Shown here one piece after another: positions 33,844-44,917 of a DNA stretch of 64,000 bases. A model generated the notes under the pieces. It had not been told where the DNA came from. It did no database searches and saw only the letters and a list, made by a program, of their open reading frames with translations. The position numbers and the translations under genes are program-made. The DNA lies in contig BSBM01001666.1 in the NCBI GenBank assembly GCA_027924585.1, positions 186,001 through 250,000 on the forward strand, in the 5' to 3' direction. This stretch comes from Larix kaempferi (Eukaryota > Streptophyta > Pinopsida > Pinales > Pinaceae). How positions within the stretch are numbered: the first letter of the stretch is position 1; each line of letters starts with the position of its first letter.

Positions 33844-35760
33844 TTATTTATAACTGTAATGTTTTGGAAACTTTCCAGATACTAAATAGTTTTCTATGTC
33901 AGCAAACCATGGGATTCTTGTGGATATGGAAAAAAGGTGCTCATCTGGAAAACTATCATTGATTACTTCACTGTCTTGTCCATGTGTCAGCCTAGATAGA
34001 AAGTCATCCAATACATTGTGTTTACTTGGCTTGTCTAAAATCGTGATGTCAAACTCTTGGAGTAGTAGCAGCCATCTAATTACTCGAGCACTTGTGTTGG
34101 GTTTGTTCATTAGATATCTTATGGATGAATGGTCTGTATGAATAAAGACTTGGTAGCCAGTGATATAGTGCTTGAATTTATTAGTGGCATCTATGACAGC
34201 CAAAAATTCCTTCTCGGTGACGATATAATTTAATTCTGCCCCTGCTAAATTTTTACTGATATAATATATTGCATATGGCTTCTTCTCTTTTTCTTGTCCA
34301 AGGACAAACCCGATTGCCTTATATGATGCATCAGAGTGGATGTGGAATGGAAGTGCCCAGTCTGGTCCTTGGAGTACCGGAGCTGTAATTGTTTTCTCCT
34401 TAAGGTTATTAAATGTCGTCATGCAATTGTTTGTCCTGATGAAATCAATGTCTTTTGTGAGAAGTGCAAACATTGGGGCAGCAATTCTGCTATAATTTTC
34501 AATAAACCTCCTGTAGTACCCTCTTTTCCCAAGGAAACTTCTCACATCCCTTTGTTTAACAGGTGGTGGCAGAATTTTGATTACTGAGACTTTTGCTTGA
34601 TCAACCTCTACCCTCCTCTGTGATATATGATGTCCTAGAACGATGCCTTCTTCCATTAACATTTTGCATTTGTCATTTCTAAGGCATAGGATCATCTCAA
34701 TACATTTTTTTAATACCAATTCAAGATGGTTCAATGCTTGATCAATTTTTTTTCCATAGGGTGTGAAGTCATCCATGAAGACTTCCATTTGATCATTTAT
34801 GAAATTAGAGAATATACTTATTATGGCCCTTTGGAATGTTGTTGGAGCATTACATAACCCAAAGGGTAGTACTCTGTATGCGTAAGTACCCCAGGGGCAT
34901 GTAAATGTTGTCTTATCTTGATCAGATGGGTGTATTAAAATTTGGTTGTACCCACTGAAGCCATCCAAAACTGAAAAATACTTATTCCCAACTAATGTGT
35001 CCAACACTTGATCTATAAATGGCAGTGGAAAGTGATCTTTCTTGGTTGCTTTATTTAGCTCTCTGTAGTCCACACAAATTCTCCATTTGCCTATTTTTTT
35101 AGGGACTATAACCAGTGGCGAGACCCATTCACTGTCAGAGATGGGATATATGAACTCAACATCTAATAACTTTTGTAGTTCTACTTTGACAATGTCCTTT
35201 AATGCTGGGTTCAACCTCCTCTGTGGCTGCCTGATAGGGATAGAACCTTCTTTGATGTAAATATAATGTTTGCATATATCAAGATGTATACCTTTCATGT
35301 CTGCATATGTCCATGCAAAATATTTATTTTGTTCTGATAATACTTTCATTAACTGCGTTTCTTGCTCTGGCTTGAGATTAGAATTAACGTTGACTGTTTT
35401 TCCATGCATAATTTCCACTGTCTTTGCTTTTTCTGATTGTTCTTCCAGAGATAGTACTTCTGCCCACATTTTATTTAAGTTCTGGTTTGAACTTTCGCCT
35501 TCTTGTTGCTGGTCTGTGTCAAAAAATATTTTAAGACTAACATTGTTAGAAGATGCATTTTGTATGAACCTATCTATATGACCATCTTCATCTATTTCTT
35601 TTAATGATATTGCAGCATCAATTGTTAGGACAGGTCGTAGGTTTTGATTTGGTGTGTCATTATAATCATCAGTCCAATTTTGATATTCTAAGTCTAAAGA
35701 TTTCCTTGCTAGTGGGTAGATCGTGATTTTCTTCCTAGCATCTCCACTGGTTATAGTCAT
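33844..35760 (-). CDS. RT-RNase H polyprotein segment of element A (intact ORF)
   Basis: A 638-codon uninterrupted frame. Residues about 120-180 are the pre-RT linker. RT spans roughly 190-400 with EWVSPLVIVPKK, YFSVLDGFSGYNQI (first Asp), VLPFGLCNAP and the active site VFMDDFTPYG (34765-34779). RNase H spans about 455-580 with HSDASYKAIGFVLGQ, TEKEFLAVI and IHTDHSSIRYLMNKP. The integrase N-terminal linker follows. The active-site Asp pair is preserved, as are the RNase H Asp and Glu. It is the least damaged coding unit in the window, but neighbouring gag, protease and integrase carry stops. Confidence 0.93.
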   Translation of the reverse strand: MTITSGDARKKITIYPLARKSLDLEYQNWTDDYNDTPNQNLRPVLTIDAAISLKEIDEDGHIDRFIQNASSNNVSLKIFFDTDQQQEGESSNQNLNKMWAEVLSLEEQSEKAKTVEIMHGKTVNVNSNLKPEQETQLMKVLSEQNKYFAWTYADMKGIHLDICKHYIYIKEGSIPIRQPQRRLNPALKDIVKVELQKLLDVEFIYPISDSEWVSPLVIVPKKIGKWRICVDYRELNKATKKDHFPLPFIDQVLDTLVGNKYFSVLDGFSGYNQILIHPSDQDKTTFTCPWGTYAYRVLPFGLCNAPTTFQRAIISIFSNFINDQMEVFMDDFTPYGKKIDQALNHLELVLKKCIEMILCLRNDKCKMLMEEGIVLGHHISQRRVEVDQAKVSVIKILPPPVKQRDVRSFLGKRGYYRRFIENYSRIAAPMFALLTKDIDFIRTNNCMTTFNNLKEKTITAPVLQGPDWALPFHIHSDASYKAIGFVLGQEKEKKPYAIYYISKNLAGAELNYIVTEKEFLAVIDATNKFKHYITGYQVFIHTDHSSIRYLMNKPNTSARVIRWLLLLQEFDITILDKPSKHNVLDDFLSRLTHGQDSEVINDSFPDEHLFSISTRIPWFADIENYLVSGKFPKHYSYK

Positions 35761-36743
35761 GTTTCCTGATCAGAAACCTATGTAAGCGTCTGCAGTTGCC
35801 AACCAAGGTTTTCCTAGTATGATTGGATAACCACTAAGTTTACTTTTGACTTCAATGACTATGCAATCAGCTAGGTATTCCTAGGATTCAATATTGATCA
35901 TAATGTCTTTGAGCATCCCTTCAGGTTTCACAGTGGATGTGTCAGCTAGCTGGCGTACTATAGTTGTTGGTTTGACCATTGATTGGATTCCTAGGTGTAT
36001 CATTGTTTCTCTAGTCATGACGTTCATAGCAGCTCCCAAATCGATTAATCTTCTATTTTTTTTTTTTTATTGATTGTGACGTTTACCATAGGACTACCTG
36101 GATCAAGATACTTAGGGTTAATAATAATACCCAACATTAAATCAACCAATTGTCCTACTACATTTATGGTTGGTGGGTCACGCTTCCTCCTCCTAGGTTT
36201 CTTCAGACAGTTTTCTCTAATAAATTTGTTACAGATGGGCACATCCCTTATGGCTTGCAAAATCGGGATTTGGATGTTTAAGTGATTTAATTCGTTTAAA
36301 ATTGCATTTTCTTCTTCTTCTTTTGTACTTCGTATAAGTTTCTCTGGAAATGGAGGGTTTCTGTTTCGTGGGAGTGGTTGGGTTTCTTCCTCTAGAAGAT
36401 TTGGTTCATCCAGATGTTGAACATAGGGTTCTGTTGTTTGCTCTTGAGCTTCAGGTTGTTGGATATTCTGTGTGGATGTATTTTGCAACGTTTTTCCAGA
36501 TGTGAGGTTTATTTCATTTATTTCCATGGTGTATATGACATAGGTAGGGAATTGTGTGATATCAGCATTATAAGTCTGTTGCTGTTGTGGAGGTATGTCA
36601 TTATTAGGGTTTGGGATGGGTTGGGATGGAATTGGTGGGAGTCTGGGGGGTGGTTGAGTCTGTGGGGGAGGCATAATAAGTGGTTGTTGGAATGGGGCCC
36701 TCCAATTTGATGGATGGGGGTATTGATTTTCATAATTCGTCAT
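35761..36743 (-). pseudogene. gag C-terminus and protease of element A
   Basis: The frame at 36743-36045 is in phase with gag. It runs through a proline/glutamine-rich linker (about residues 8-60) and then INVVGQLVDLMLGIIINPKYL into the start of the aspartic protease. At a 12-13 base homopolymer of A on the minus strand (36057-36069) the frame is lost. The catalytic RLIDLGAA lies just beyond it in another frame, followed by MNVMTRETM. The flap and ILGRPWLA follow near 35815. Two or three stops precede the RT frame. Confidence 0.8.
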
Positions 36744-36839
36744 TGATGGAGGAAAAGGTGGGGGTTATGGAAGGTAAGACGGTGGGTAATAAGATTGTTG
36801 ATAGGGTGATTGATAAGTTTGTTGATTTTGCTGATAAGT

Positions 36840-38117
36840 CTATTGATTTTGTTGCCATTGATTTGGATTTGGCTGTGCTTGCCATGGAGTTGGTGTAGAG
36901 TTCCAATTTTGGTGGCCCTGATTATAGTGGGCTTGATAGCTAGGTTGATATGGTCTAACAAAATTACTCCTCCTTTGATTTATAAAACAAAGTTGTTCTA
37001 TTGCACCTTCAACTGCGGGATCTTGAATAGAAGCCTTACATGAGGGTAAGAGGGGACATTTATCAATGGAGTGGTCGTGAGTGTAGATACCACATATTTC
37101 TACGGTGTTTAAAGTGCACTGCCCCTTCTCATGTTTCTTTCTACAACGAGAATAGAATACTGCCAAGGCTTGGTTAATTTCATCCTACTTCTTTTTTATC
37201 TGAAGTGCATCAAGTTGCATGGCTAGAGATTGTAAGATGCCGGTCTTCATGTCATCTAACAGGTTTCCTAAATCATATTTCGTAAGATTGGGTCCTGAAG
37301 ATGATGAGGATCCTATGGGTAGATGTGTATCTCTTGTCCCATTCTTGCTTTTCCTAGACCTAGAATGGTTCTTGAAGATCTGCAGTATCTGGTCATAGGT
37401 CTTCTGGAATATGTCTCCATCTCCTAAGAGGTTTAAGATCTCAAAATTCTCTTCTTTGATCCCTCTATGAAGGATGAGTTTCAGCGATTTAGGGTCTAGG
37501 GTGCAATGGTTAGCTCATTTGTAGCTGAGTTGAAAACGTTGGGCATAGTCTTCTAAGGATTCCCGGTCTCCCTATTGCATCCTAAATATTTCATCCCTTG
37601 TATCCTTTGCTTTTTAGTAGTCCCTATATTTTTCTAGGAATGCCTGTTTCATCTGGTCCCAACTGAAAATACTATTTCCTTCTAAAATCATGAACCACCT
37701 AAGTGATAAATCTTTCAGTGTGGAGGGAAAAAGTCTCATCTTTTGTGCATCCATAGTGTAATCAAAGGATCTGCAAACTACCTCAAATTCAAACAGGAAT
37801 GTGTCGGGATCTTCTAAAGTCAATCCATGGAAGTTTTTCAAACTGTTAGGGTTGATATTCTTCATCCTAGCATCTCCAAGAGGTATGCTAATGGGGAAGG
37901 TGAACAACTCCCTAGGTTCCTCTTCTTCGTCTGCCATAGTGGTGTTTGAGCTGGAACTAGTAGAGAAGTTTTCTCTGTTTGGATCGTATGTGGAGTCAAT
38001 TTTGTTTTCAGAGTTTAGAAATTCAAACTGAGAATGGTCAGAACTGTTGTTACCATTTTTGCTCATGGGACGCTTAGGCAGAAAGCATCCAAACCTATCC
38101 CTTTGCCGACGAGGCAT
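36840..38117 (-). pseudogene. gag capsid and zinc-knuckle region of element A
   Basis: The ATG at 38117 starts about 90 bp after the PBS. The first 167 codons are open: basic start MPRRQRDRFG, acidic patch EEEEPRELF, then capsid PNSLKNFHGLTLEDPDTFLFEFE and LKDLSLRWFM. The same frame continues through stops at 37614, near 37575 and near 37515 to a degenerate zinc-knuckle region (CRKKHEKGQC and CGIYTHDHSIDKC) around 37140-37060. It encodes the particle shell protein. Confidence 0.85.
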
Positions 38118-38206
38118 TCATTGGTAAAATATTTATGTTTTTTTTTTATGTGATATTTTTCTTTTTGTTATGTTTGGTGAAGATGTCTCCTAAAATATTT
38201 AGCACC

Positions 38207-38224
38207 TCCCTGGCAATGGCGCCA
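38207..38224 (-). promoter_or_regulatory. PBS of element A (tRNA-Asp type)
   Basis: TGGCGCCATTGCCAGGGA on the minus strand, about five bases after the LTR end. It differs little from the TGGCGCCGTTGCCGGGGA site common in Athila-like elements. Confidence 0.85.
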
Positions 38225-38229
38225 AAAAG

Positions 38230-39674
38230 TAGTGAGATCTCAGAATGGATGCCTAATGAGGGCATCTAGACTAAGAGCCTACTTTAATTATCAACCCGAG
38301 GGACGTACAAAGTTCAGAGGTGCAGGCACTATATGTGCTCTTATAGGATAATCTTGGTCGCAGTTGGGTGTTGGTATCAATGTTTAAAAGTTTCCTAAGA
38401 GAAATCAAATAAACAGGGGAAGGACTACTTACTCTACGGATAAAAAAAAAACCTATGCTAAGAAGTTCAAGTACTGAAGACAGTAAATCTATATCAAATA
38501 ATCTAAATGCTGAAGACAATCAATATGTTCTTAAGAATTGACTTGTTGAAAAATAGTGAATTTAGACTATGGAAGTGAATACTAAAAACATAGCAGATCT
38601 ATTCTGAAATAATGAAAGATGGATATTTTATCTAAGAAACAATTATTGTAAATCAAATGCATAAAACTAGGAGTCTGGTCTAACCTATTTAATTGCCAAA
38701 ACCACGTTCAGAATACCATTATCTAATGCTATGAAATAATCAGAATTTGAAGAAGTAAATATCATTAATTAACCACAGTATTGAAAGTAAGCAATCTTGA
38801 CAAGCAACCATAGTAATGAGAGAGTGCATAAGCTTTAAGATCTGAATCACTGTTCAAAAGCAATGCGAGCACATAGGGCAATAGATGCTGAAAGTATGCC
38901 TTGGAAGAATGCTGCTACAGGACTACTGAAACAGTATTACCGAACTATAGAATGCGTTATAAACTACTACGAAATCGGACTAGTCGCATTACTACATAAA
39001 TCAAATCGTACTAATTAATGCCATTCAAATGCTTTCATATGTAATATAGATTTCAGTCAATGTAAAACACATAACGAAAAATACTTGAACAATAAGATCT
39101 CCTGACTTACATGTTGGAGGGGCCCTCCCCAACCCGTACTCAGGAGTGGAGAAAACTTATAGACGCTGAATTGAAAGCAACATCAAATCTTCATTTCAAA
39201 ATAGTAGATTCATAGTTTAACAAAAGTCTGTAACTCAAAATATCGCAACAGTATAAAAATGTAAAATAATGGTTCTCAAAAATCGAAACAGGATCCTCTC
39301 GCTAGCCTAGAGGCTCGTATATATATGCCTCTAATTCTTAACCTAACTTCTATGTCTAATTGCCGATTATGTTTGATCATGTGTTCTCCCTAGAAATCAG
39401 GAAAAAGGCACTGAGTTTTGCATGAGCTTTCCATTCCACTGCTTGATCTGCGTGGGTGTCCTATAGTGTACCTGGACCTTCTCAATCATACTCAATCTTC
39501 ACATAATAAGTTTCTTGAACACGCATTTAAACATACAAGAATAATATTTAAAACAACTTCATTAAATAATCAAGGTAAATAATTTCTCCCACAAAACAAG
39601 TGTATTTCTTCACCCTTTCTTGTGTTTTTGCTATGGGGAAAGGCTTATCAGATGCATGTATTTTGGACCCATCA
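38230..39674 (-). repeat. 5' LTR of element A
   Basis: Partner of 27512-28957 with the same ends. The TATA-like run lies near 39318-39326 (minus strand). Confidence 0.9.
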
Positions 39675-39679
39675 ATAAC

Positions 39680-40015
39680 AATAGCTCTCAATGAATTGGT
39701 CCCCTTTCTCATGACCTCCTCTTGCATTTATTGCAAGCCAAGGAGGGTTGGTTTCGAAAGGAAGTTGAATTTGGAAGTTGGGGGAGTTAGAATACCTAAC
39801 TCAACTAATCCCAATTTGTGTTTTTAATATATTTTTCAAACTTTCCTTAAGACAACCGCGACTATGAAAACTAGAAACTAGCGAGTGACTCACAGCATAT
39901 GGGCTCAGCAACTCGTGGGCACAACTTTTAACTAATACCCAAGGGTTGTCAATATAGAGACCTATGAGTGACTCGCGAGGTGTCAAGTATAGGAGTCACG
40001 GATTTATGGTGAAGG
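39680..40015. other. flank between elements A and C, no gene
   Basis: Continuation of the DNA interrupted by element A. GACTCGCGAGGTG and AACTCGTGGGCACAAC copies of the CTCGCGGGT-like motif occur at 39850-39990. Confidence 0.4.
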
Positions 40016-42820
40016 TGTTAGAAAAAATAAGGTTTTAAGCTTAAAGAGTAAGGATTCAGCTCCAAATCATCCAAGGTCAAGTGAGATCTTCCATCCATAG
40101 TGTCCTTTTGTGTGATCGACAAGGTGATATGATCACGGACGGATAAGTTTTAATTTGACTGATAACACTATTAAATCCTTTACTAAAACTACGTAGTAAA
40201 CATTCTATTAAAAACTATGGATTAAAACTATACTGTAAACCGCACAATAAAACACTATTATGAATTTTGCACTAATGAGTAGCTAGGTTTATTATAATAG
40301 CAATTACAACCTTCATTCTATGTATTTTTCTTATTATAATGATAAGAAAAACTTAAATAATCACATTCATAACATAAGTTACTATGCACTAAGATCTGTG
40401 CAGTAAAAAGTACTTGGGTAGTAAGAACTATCTACGCAGCATATAATGACCTAAGGACTGTGCAATATAATTCATCAAAATGAAATAAACAACTATAAAT
40501 ATAGCATATCTATCCTTTGAGTTATGTAATTCCCATAATTTTTCGTTTATCTATAACAAAAAATATTCATTAAAACTTACTGCATAGTATAATAACATAT
40601 TATAAGACTAGCCTATCTATCTTAAGAACTGCATGCATAAATGGAACAAGGAAAATATAACTTTATTTCCATATCATTATGGCCAATATCCATTTAAGCT
40701 TATTGCGCAGTAAGAAGCAATAAACATTATAATAATTGTGCAGTAATTCTAGATAGTAAATTCTTTCATAGGAAATATTGGGTGCACAATAGTTAAACCT
40801 ATGTTATTTGCATGCAACCCAACATTAATATTCCAACTTAATATCTTTTAAGCACAATAAGAATTGCATGGTAAAAACTACATGTGTGGTAAAACTGTGC
40901 TAAGAAATAGGGTTTTTATTCATTAATAAGGATACAATTACAAACATTTCCAATACATGAAATATTATGATAAACTCCTTATTAATCCAACCCGTACAAT
41001 TTCAATTCATGTAAATTTTACAAACATTTTTCTTAATGAATTGAGCTATGCGCAATAAACCATTCCATGGCTAAGTCAATTGCTCATTAAACAAGAAAGG
41101 TCTATTTACTACATAGTAATATTTAAACTTGATGAATATTTCAATTTAATTATTAAACAATAATAGTTTGAGCATTGTGTAGTAAACAATAAATTTCCCA
41201 ATCTTAACTTTGACTTAAGGATTGGTATTCATGAAATTTAGATTCATCCCTACAAATTAGGGATTATTTACAAGTATATGGAGAAATTAAAATTCACACC
41301 ATTTCCATGCACAAGAAATTTTTATTAAGATACATTGAATTTTATCCCTAATTCATATTCGGTAATTTTTAACACTCAAATTGAAACAATCAATTTGTGC
41401 ACGCAACCATAATTAAATATCATGAAAAAATAGCCATTTCATGGTTGAAATTCCATCAACTGTCATGTGAAAGGTAAATGAGATAGATATATAACAACTG
41501 GGTGAAGAAATGACAAGTCCAGGGAAATATTTGGCCATTGGGAACTCTAACATTAACCTACAAGCAATTTTACAGGTGTTGATAAATAAATTCCTTCTAA
41601 GGAAAATATACCACAACTAAACATACCAAAAATTCACTTCCCTTGGATTTATAGTTTATCACATAAAATTTAATTTCAAGACTGTGCAATTTAATTCCTT
41701 ATGGAAAATAAAACCCAGAATTTTAACCAGAAAGAAAATAAATTGCAGAAATAAACCAGTGTCAATTCCATGTATAGGAATTCAACAAAAATCTCAATAA
41801 TTTAAAACATGCAATTTTATTTATCATTCATCAATTAAACTAAATTGATAAATACAAAAATATCTGAAAATACTTGAAATGAGCAACTGGTTGTGTGTGA
41901 TGCACGCTCCACCCAACCATAGGAAATTTTGCTCATCTATCTCTTAGCAAAATACCACCCCCGAGCTAAGACTCATGCATTTACCAAGAGACACCTCTCC
42001 AATTCTCAAACTCTTCCAGGATTAACACTTGGCAATCAAGAAAATTGAGTTGAATCCGATTCCTTTCCAAATAGTGCATTGAACCTCCTTGATTTCTTTA
42101 TGAGTGCAAAACAGTGAAAGCCATTACTGCCATCTGTGCTGAGATCTCCATCAAGTTAGACGCTTACACCATTTTCTACTTCATTGGAATGATTAGAGAC
42201 AAAATGGACAACATTTCAACAGAAAATTATCAACAATTTGGCTCACAGGTTGAGAAATTCATATCTGATTTTCATTCTTAGATAAAGTTTTCCTTCCCTA
42301 TTCTCTCAGAGACACCCACGCATGAGTAATTTTTCCAGAGATCCATTTTCTTCCATCCTTCGCACAGAATGGAGCACACCCACCTTTTCCTTCTTCTAGA
42401 ATAATGTGCACCCACTTTTCCTTGCATGCATAAGTCTCTACATGCAAATTGGAAAACACATGGGCTCTCCCAGCAAATTAATTAAAACACATATTAATAT
42501 TCTTCATTAATATTTAAACATAAGCCTTAAGTCATTTTTATGAAATTATGACTTAGCCAAAACTTTGGGTATCTTTAGGGACTTCGAATTATAAAAGGGT
42601 CATAGCAAAGGTTTCCCCACCTAAGGAATTTTAACCCCCTTGTTGACTCTGGTGAATACATGAGTCCCTGATCTTTTAGCGTTTTGTTTCATCCACAACT
42701 AGTTATAATTTTTATTATTATAATGTTGGAATGTATAATTGTCTCATCTTTCAGGAATTACATAATAATATTCACATTATACTTAAGATCAGTTCAAGGG
42801 TCTTAACTAGGGGTATTACA
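40016..42820 (-). repeat. 3' LTR of chromovirus C with TGCGCAGTAA array
   Basis: The 5' edge of the LTR is firm: the minus strand reads TGTAATACCCCTAG right after the polypurine tract. The far edge is a candidate TG at 40016 in TGTTAGAAAAA and is uncertain because the TSD partner is outside the window. Between about 40185 and 41190 a motif of the form TGYGCARTAA recurs at least a dozen times. A block around 41880-42000 resembles 59310-59420 of the inner solo LTR. Confidence 0.6.
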
Positions 42821-42836
42821 TTCCCCTCCCCCTTAA
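42821..42836 (-). promoter_or_regulatory. polypurine tract of element C
   Basis: The minus strand reads AAGGGGGAGGGGAA directly before the LTR start TGTAATACCCC. Confidence 0.8.
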
Positions 42837-42899
42837 ATTCAACACCATACTCGGTGTTATATTTTTCCCAAACACATGAACAAAAATTTCATATTTAAT

Positions 42900-43199
42900 T
42901 ACATATGTACAGTCTTTAAAATAAATGGGGATACTCTTCCCGCATCTCGTCTTCAACTTTCTAGCTCACTTCTTCTAGACTGTAATGGGTCCATTGGAAT
43001 TTTACCTGTCTTATGACCCTATTCCTAAGTAGCTTGAATCTTCCTTCTAATATGAAAACTGGTTGTATTTGGATTTCGCCTTCAGGTTCCACCTGTACCA
43101 TAGACCAATCAAGTATGTGATTAGAATCATAAACACACTTTTTCAATAATGAAACATGAAAAACATTGTGCACATTAACCATAGGAGGTAGAGATAGAT
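42900..43199 (-). pseudogene. integrase C-terminus and chromodomain of C (left fragment)
   Basis: The minus-strand segment begins at the insertion site of B and reads VHNVFHVSLLKKC, the conserved end of chromoviral integrase. A chromodomain-like part follows: VFILEGRFKLLRNRVIRQV, VKFQWTHYSLEEVS and, past a stop near 42961, a MREEYPHLF-like ending. Chromodomains of this group direct integration towards modified chromatin. The rest of the integrase is at 56766-57830. Confidence 0.88.
43195..43199. repeat. TSD of element B (left copy)
   Basis: TAGAT here and at 56761-56765 flank element B exactly. Confidence 0.92.
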
Positions 43200-44871
43200 T
43201 GTTGGGCCCAGGTTGAGACAAAAGTTTTGGAAACACCTTTTTGAGATAAGCAGGAAAAGATGAGCTGAGCGCAGCTCAGAAATACAATTTTGCCTAAGTA
43301 TTGAGGATGCTGCAAAGTTGTGCGCAGCATCCAAATTTTGATCAGACTGCAGAGTTGCACTCAGCATCAAAGTTTTGGCCATGATGCGAAGACCAGTACT
43401 GTGCAGAAGCAGTGCTGCAGAGTTAGGAGGCCACTTGGATCCAGCAAAGTGGAATGCTGGACAAGTATCAGGTGCAGGTACCGGTTGGACCGGTAGCAGC
43501 CATTTTTGGAAAGATATTCCAGGATTGTCGAGCGGCGGACATAAGCAAATCAAGAAGGCGGCCACGCGTGGGTTGTTAAGGAAAGCGATGTTTGGCACAC
43601 TTGGAAGGCGAAACGGTTCAACAGAAGCAGCCTGTAGGCACGCGTGCGACAGGAAAGACGATAGTGACTGGATGAGGACGTGGAGATCCACCATGATCAA
43701 GCAGACACTACCAGGAGCTAGCAAGCCGATTTGGAAAACCGGCACAGTTTTGGAAACCCTTAGGGTTTTGGGTTTTTAGGTATTCAACATTGTATAGACA
43801 TGACCTTCGGTCATGATCTATTTAAGAAGACAATTTTGTATGGGATGGGGTTTCTCTATTTTTGGGGCTAGATGCTAGTTGCTAGAGTAATCATGATATA
43901 ACCTTTTGTATTGAGAAATCTCTCCAAGCTGAGAATATTGTAAAGGCTCTGCAGCTATGTGTGCAGAGACCTAGCCGAGAGAAAGGAGAGTTTGTAGCTG
44001 AGTGCGCAGACTAAGAACAGTTGCCCCATCCCTTTTGAAAGAAATATATTACCAACCGTTCTTGTGGACGTAGCTTTCCATCCGGGGAAGTGAACCACGT
44101 TAAATCCTGTGTTATGCGATTATGTTTTATGAATGAATGACTTTCTGTATTATCTGTAGAATGAATGTTTGAATGTTTCCTTGCATGCTGTAATAGGAGA
44201 ACTTTGATATGCATTTACCAATAGGAGAAGTTTGGGAATGATATGCTAGGTTCCAAAAGAACAGATGAATGGTGAACATTTCAATTATATGTTAAGATTG
44301 TGAATCAGTCATTTAGGTTTAATTCTTTCTTAAACACAGTGAAGGAACGCAGCACGGTTAGTCGCATCTATCAATTCAGTTCACGTTGTAATAATCTAAG
44401 TCCTTGAATGAATGCTAGAAAGATAACCAATAAGTGCCTGAATGGATGGATGGGTGATATTCATCTCAGTGCCTTGACCTTTTCAAGATCTTCCAAGTAG
44501 AGGATAAGTGTGGTTGATTCGTAGTTCCAGTAGAAGATTCCTATCAATAAGAATCCCTTAGTGAGGCCCGCAGCATTTCCATCACCGCACCATAGTCGCT
44601 CGCAGTGTAGATCCTGCTGCGTACCGCATCGCTTTGACCCGCAGCGCACTCATTCTGTCCTGTGCTGCGCAGCTTATTCATATAAACAACTCATCATTTA
44701 CTGTGGAAACCTGACTCCACAGTACCCCATATGATACACCTCGAGTGAGACCTCAGCCTACTCGTAGGTTGTTTCCAAAAGGGACGGTGCGAAGGGGTTT
44801 TGTTGGTCAAAAGGGAGAACTGCAAAGAACCTAGGTCTAATTGGAAGCCTCTGGGTCAGTAGAAGCCAACA
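43200..44871 (+). repeat. 5' LTR of element B
   Basis: It begins TGTTGGGCCCAGG and ends GAAGCCAACA. TGCGCAGC/CGCAGC-like words recur at 43265-43420 and 44570-44680. A TATTTAAG promoter box lies at 43819-43826. Confidence 0.95.
43819..43826 (+). promoter_or_regulatory. LTR promoter box of element B
   Basis: TATTTAAG, also present in the 3' LTR at 55727-55734 as TATTTAAA. It is the most TATA-like site in the LTR. Confidence 0.45.
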
Positions 44872-44873
44872 AA

Positions 44874-44891
44874 TGGTTCCGTTTCCGCGCT
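44874..44891 (+). promoter_or_regulatory. PBS of element B (tRNA-Glu type)
   Basis: TGGTTCCGTTTCCGCGCT, two bases after the LTR. The first ten bases match the complement of the plant tRNA-Glu 3' end (CAACGGAACCA) exactly; later bases diverge. Confidence 0.7.
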
Positions 44892-44917
44892 AGAATCCAT
44901 GATGAGTTGCAATCACG

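Larger units (their letters stand above)
27512..39674 (-). mobile_element. Athila-like Ty3 retrotransposon A
   Basis: A 12.2-kb element bounded by two direct LTRs of 1446 and 1445 bp and the target duplication ATAAC (27507-27511 and 39675-39679). On the minus strand the order is LTR, PBS, gag, protease, RT, RNase H, integrase, about 1.2 kb spacer, accessory ORF, polypurine tract, LTR. The RT box FMDDF, the protease DLGA and the TGGCGCCATTGCC primer site are typical of the Athila lineage. The LTRs differ by roughly 5 percent by eye, so insertion is not recent. Stops are moderate in number. Confidence 0.92.

Noticed and set aside
43143-43745. Minus-strand ORF of 200 codons
   Set aside because: It is antisense to the U3 of B's LTR; a shorter, related frame appears at the same place in the 3' LTR (55085-55492), so it follows the repeat and not a gene.
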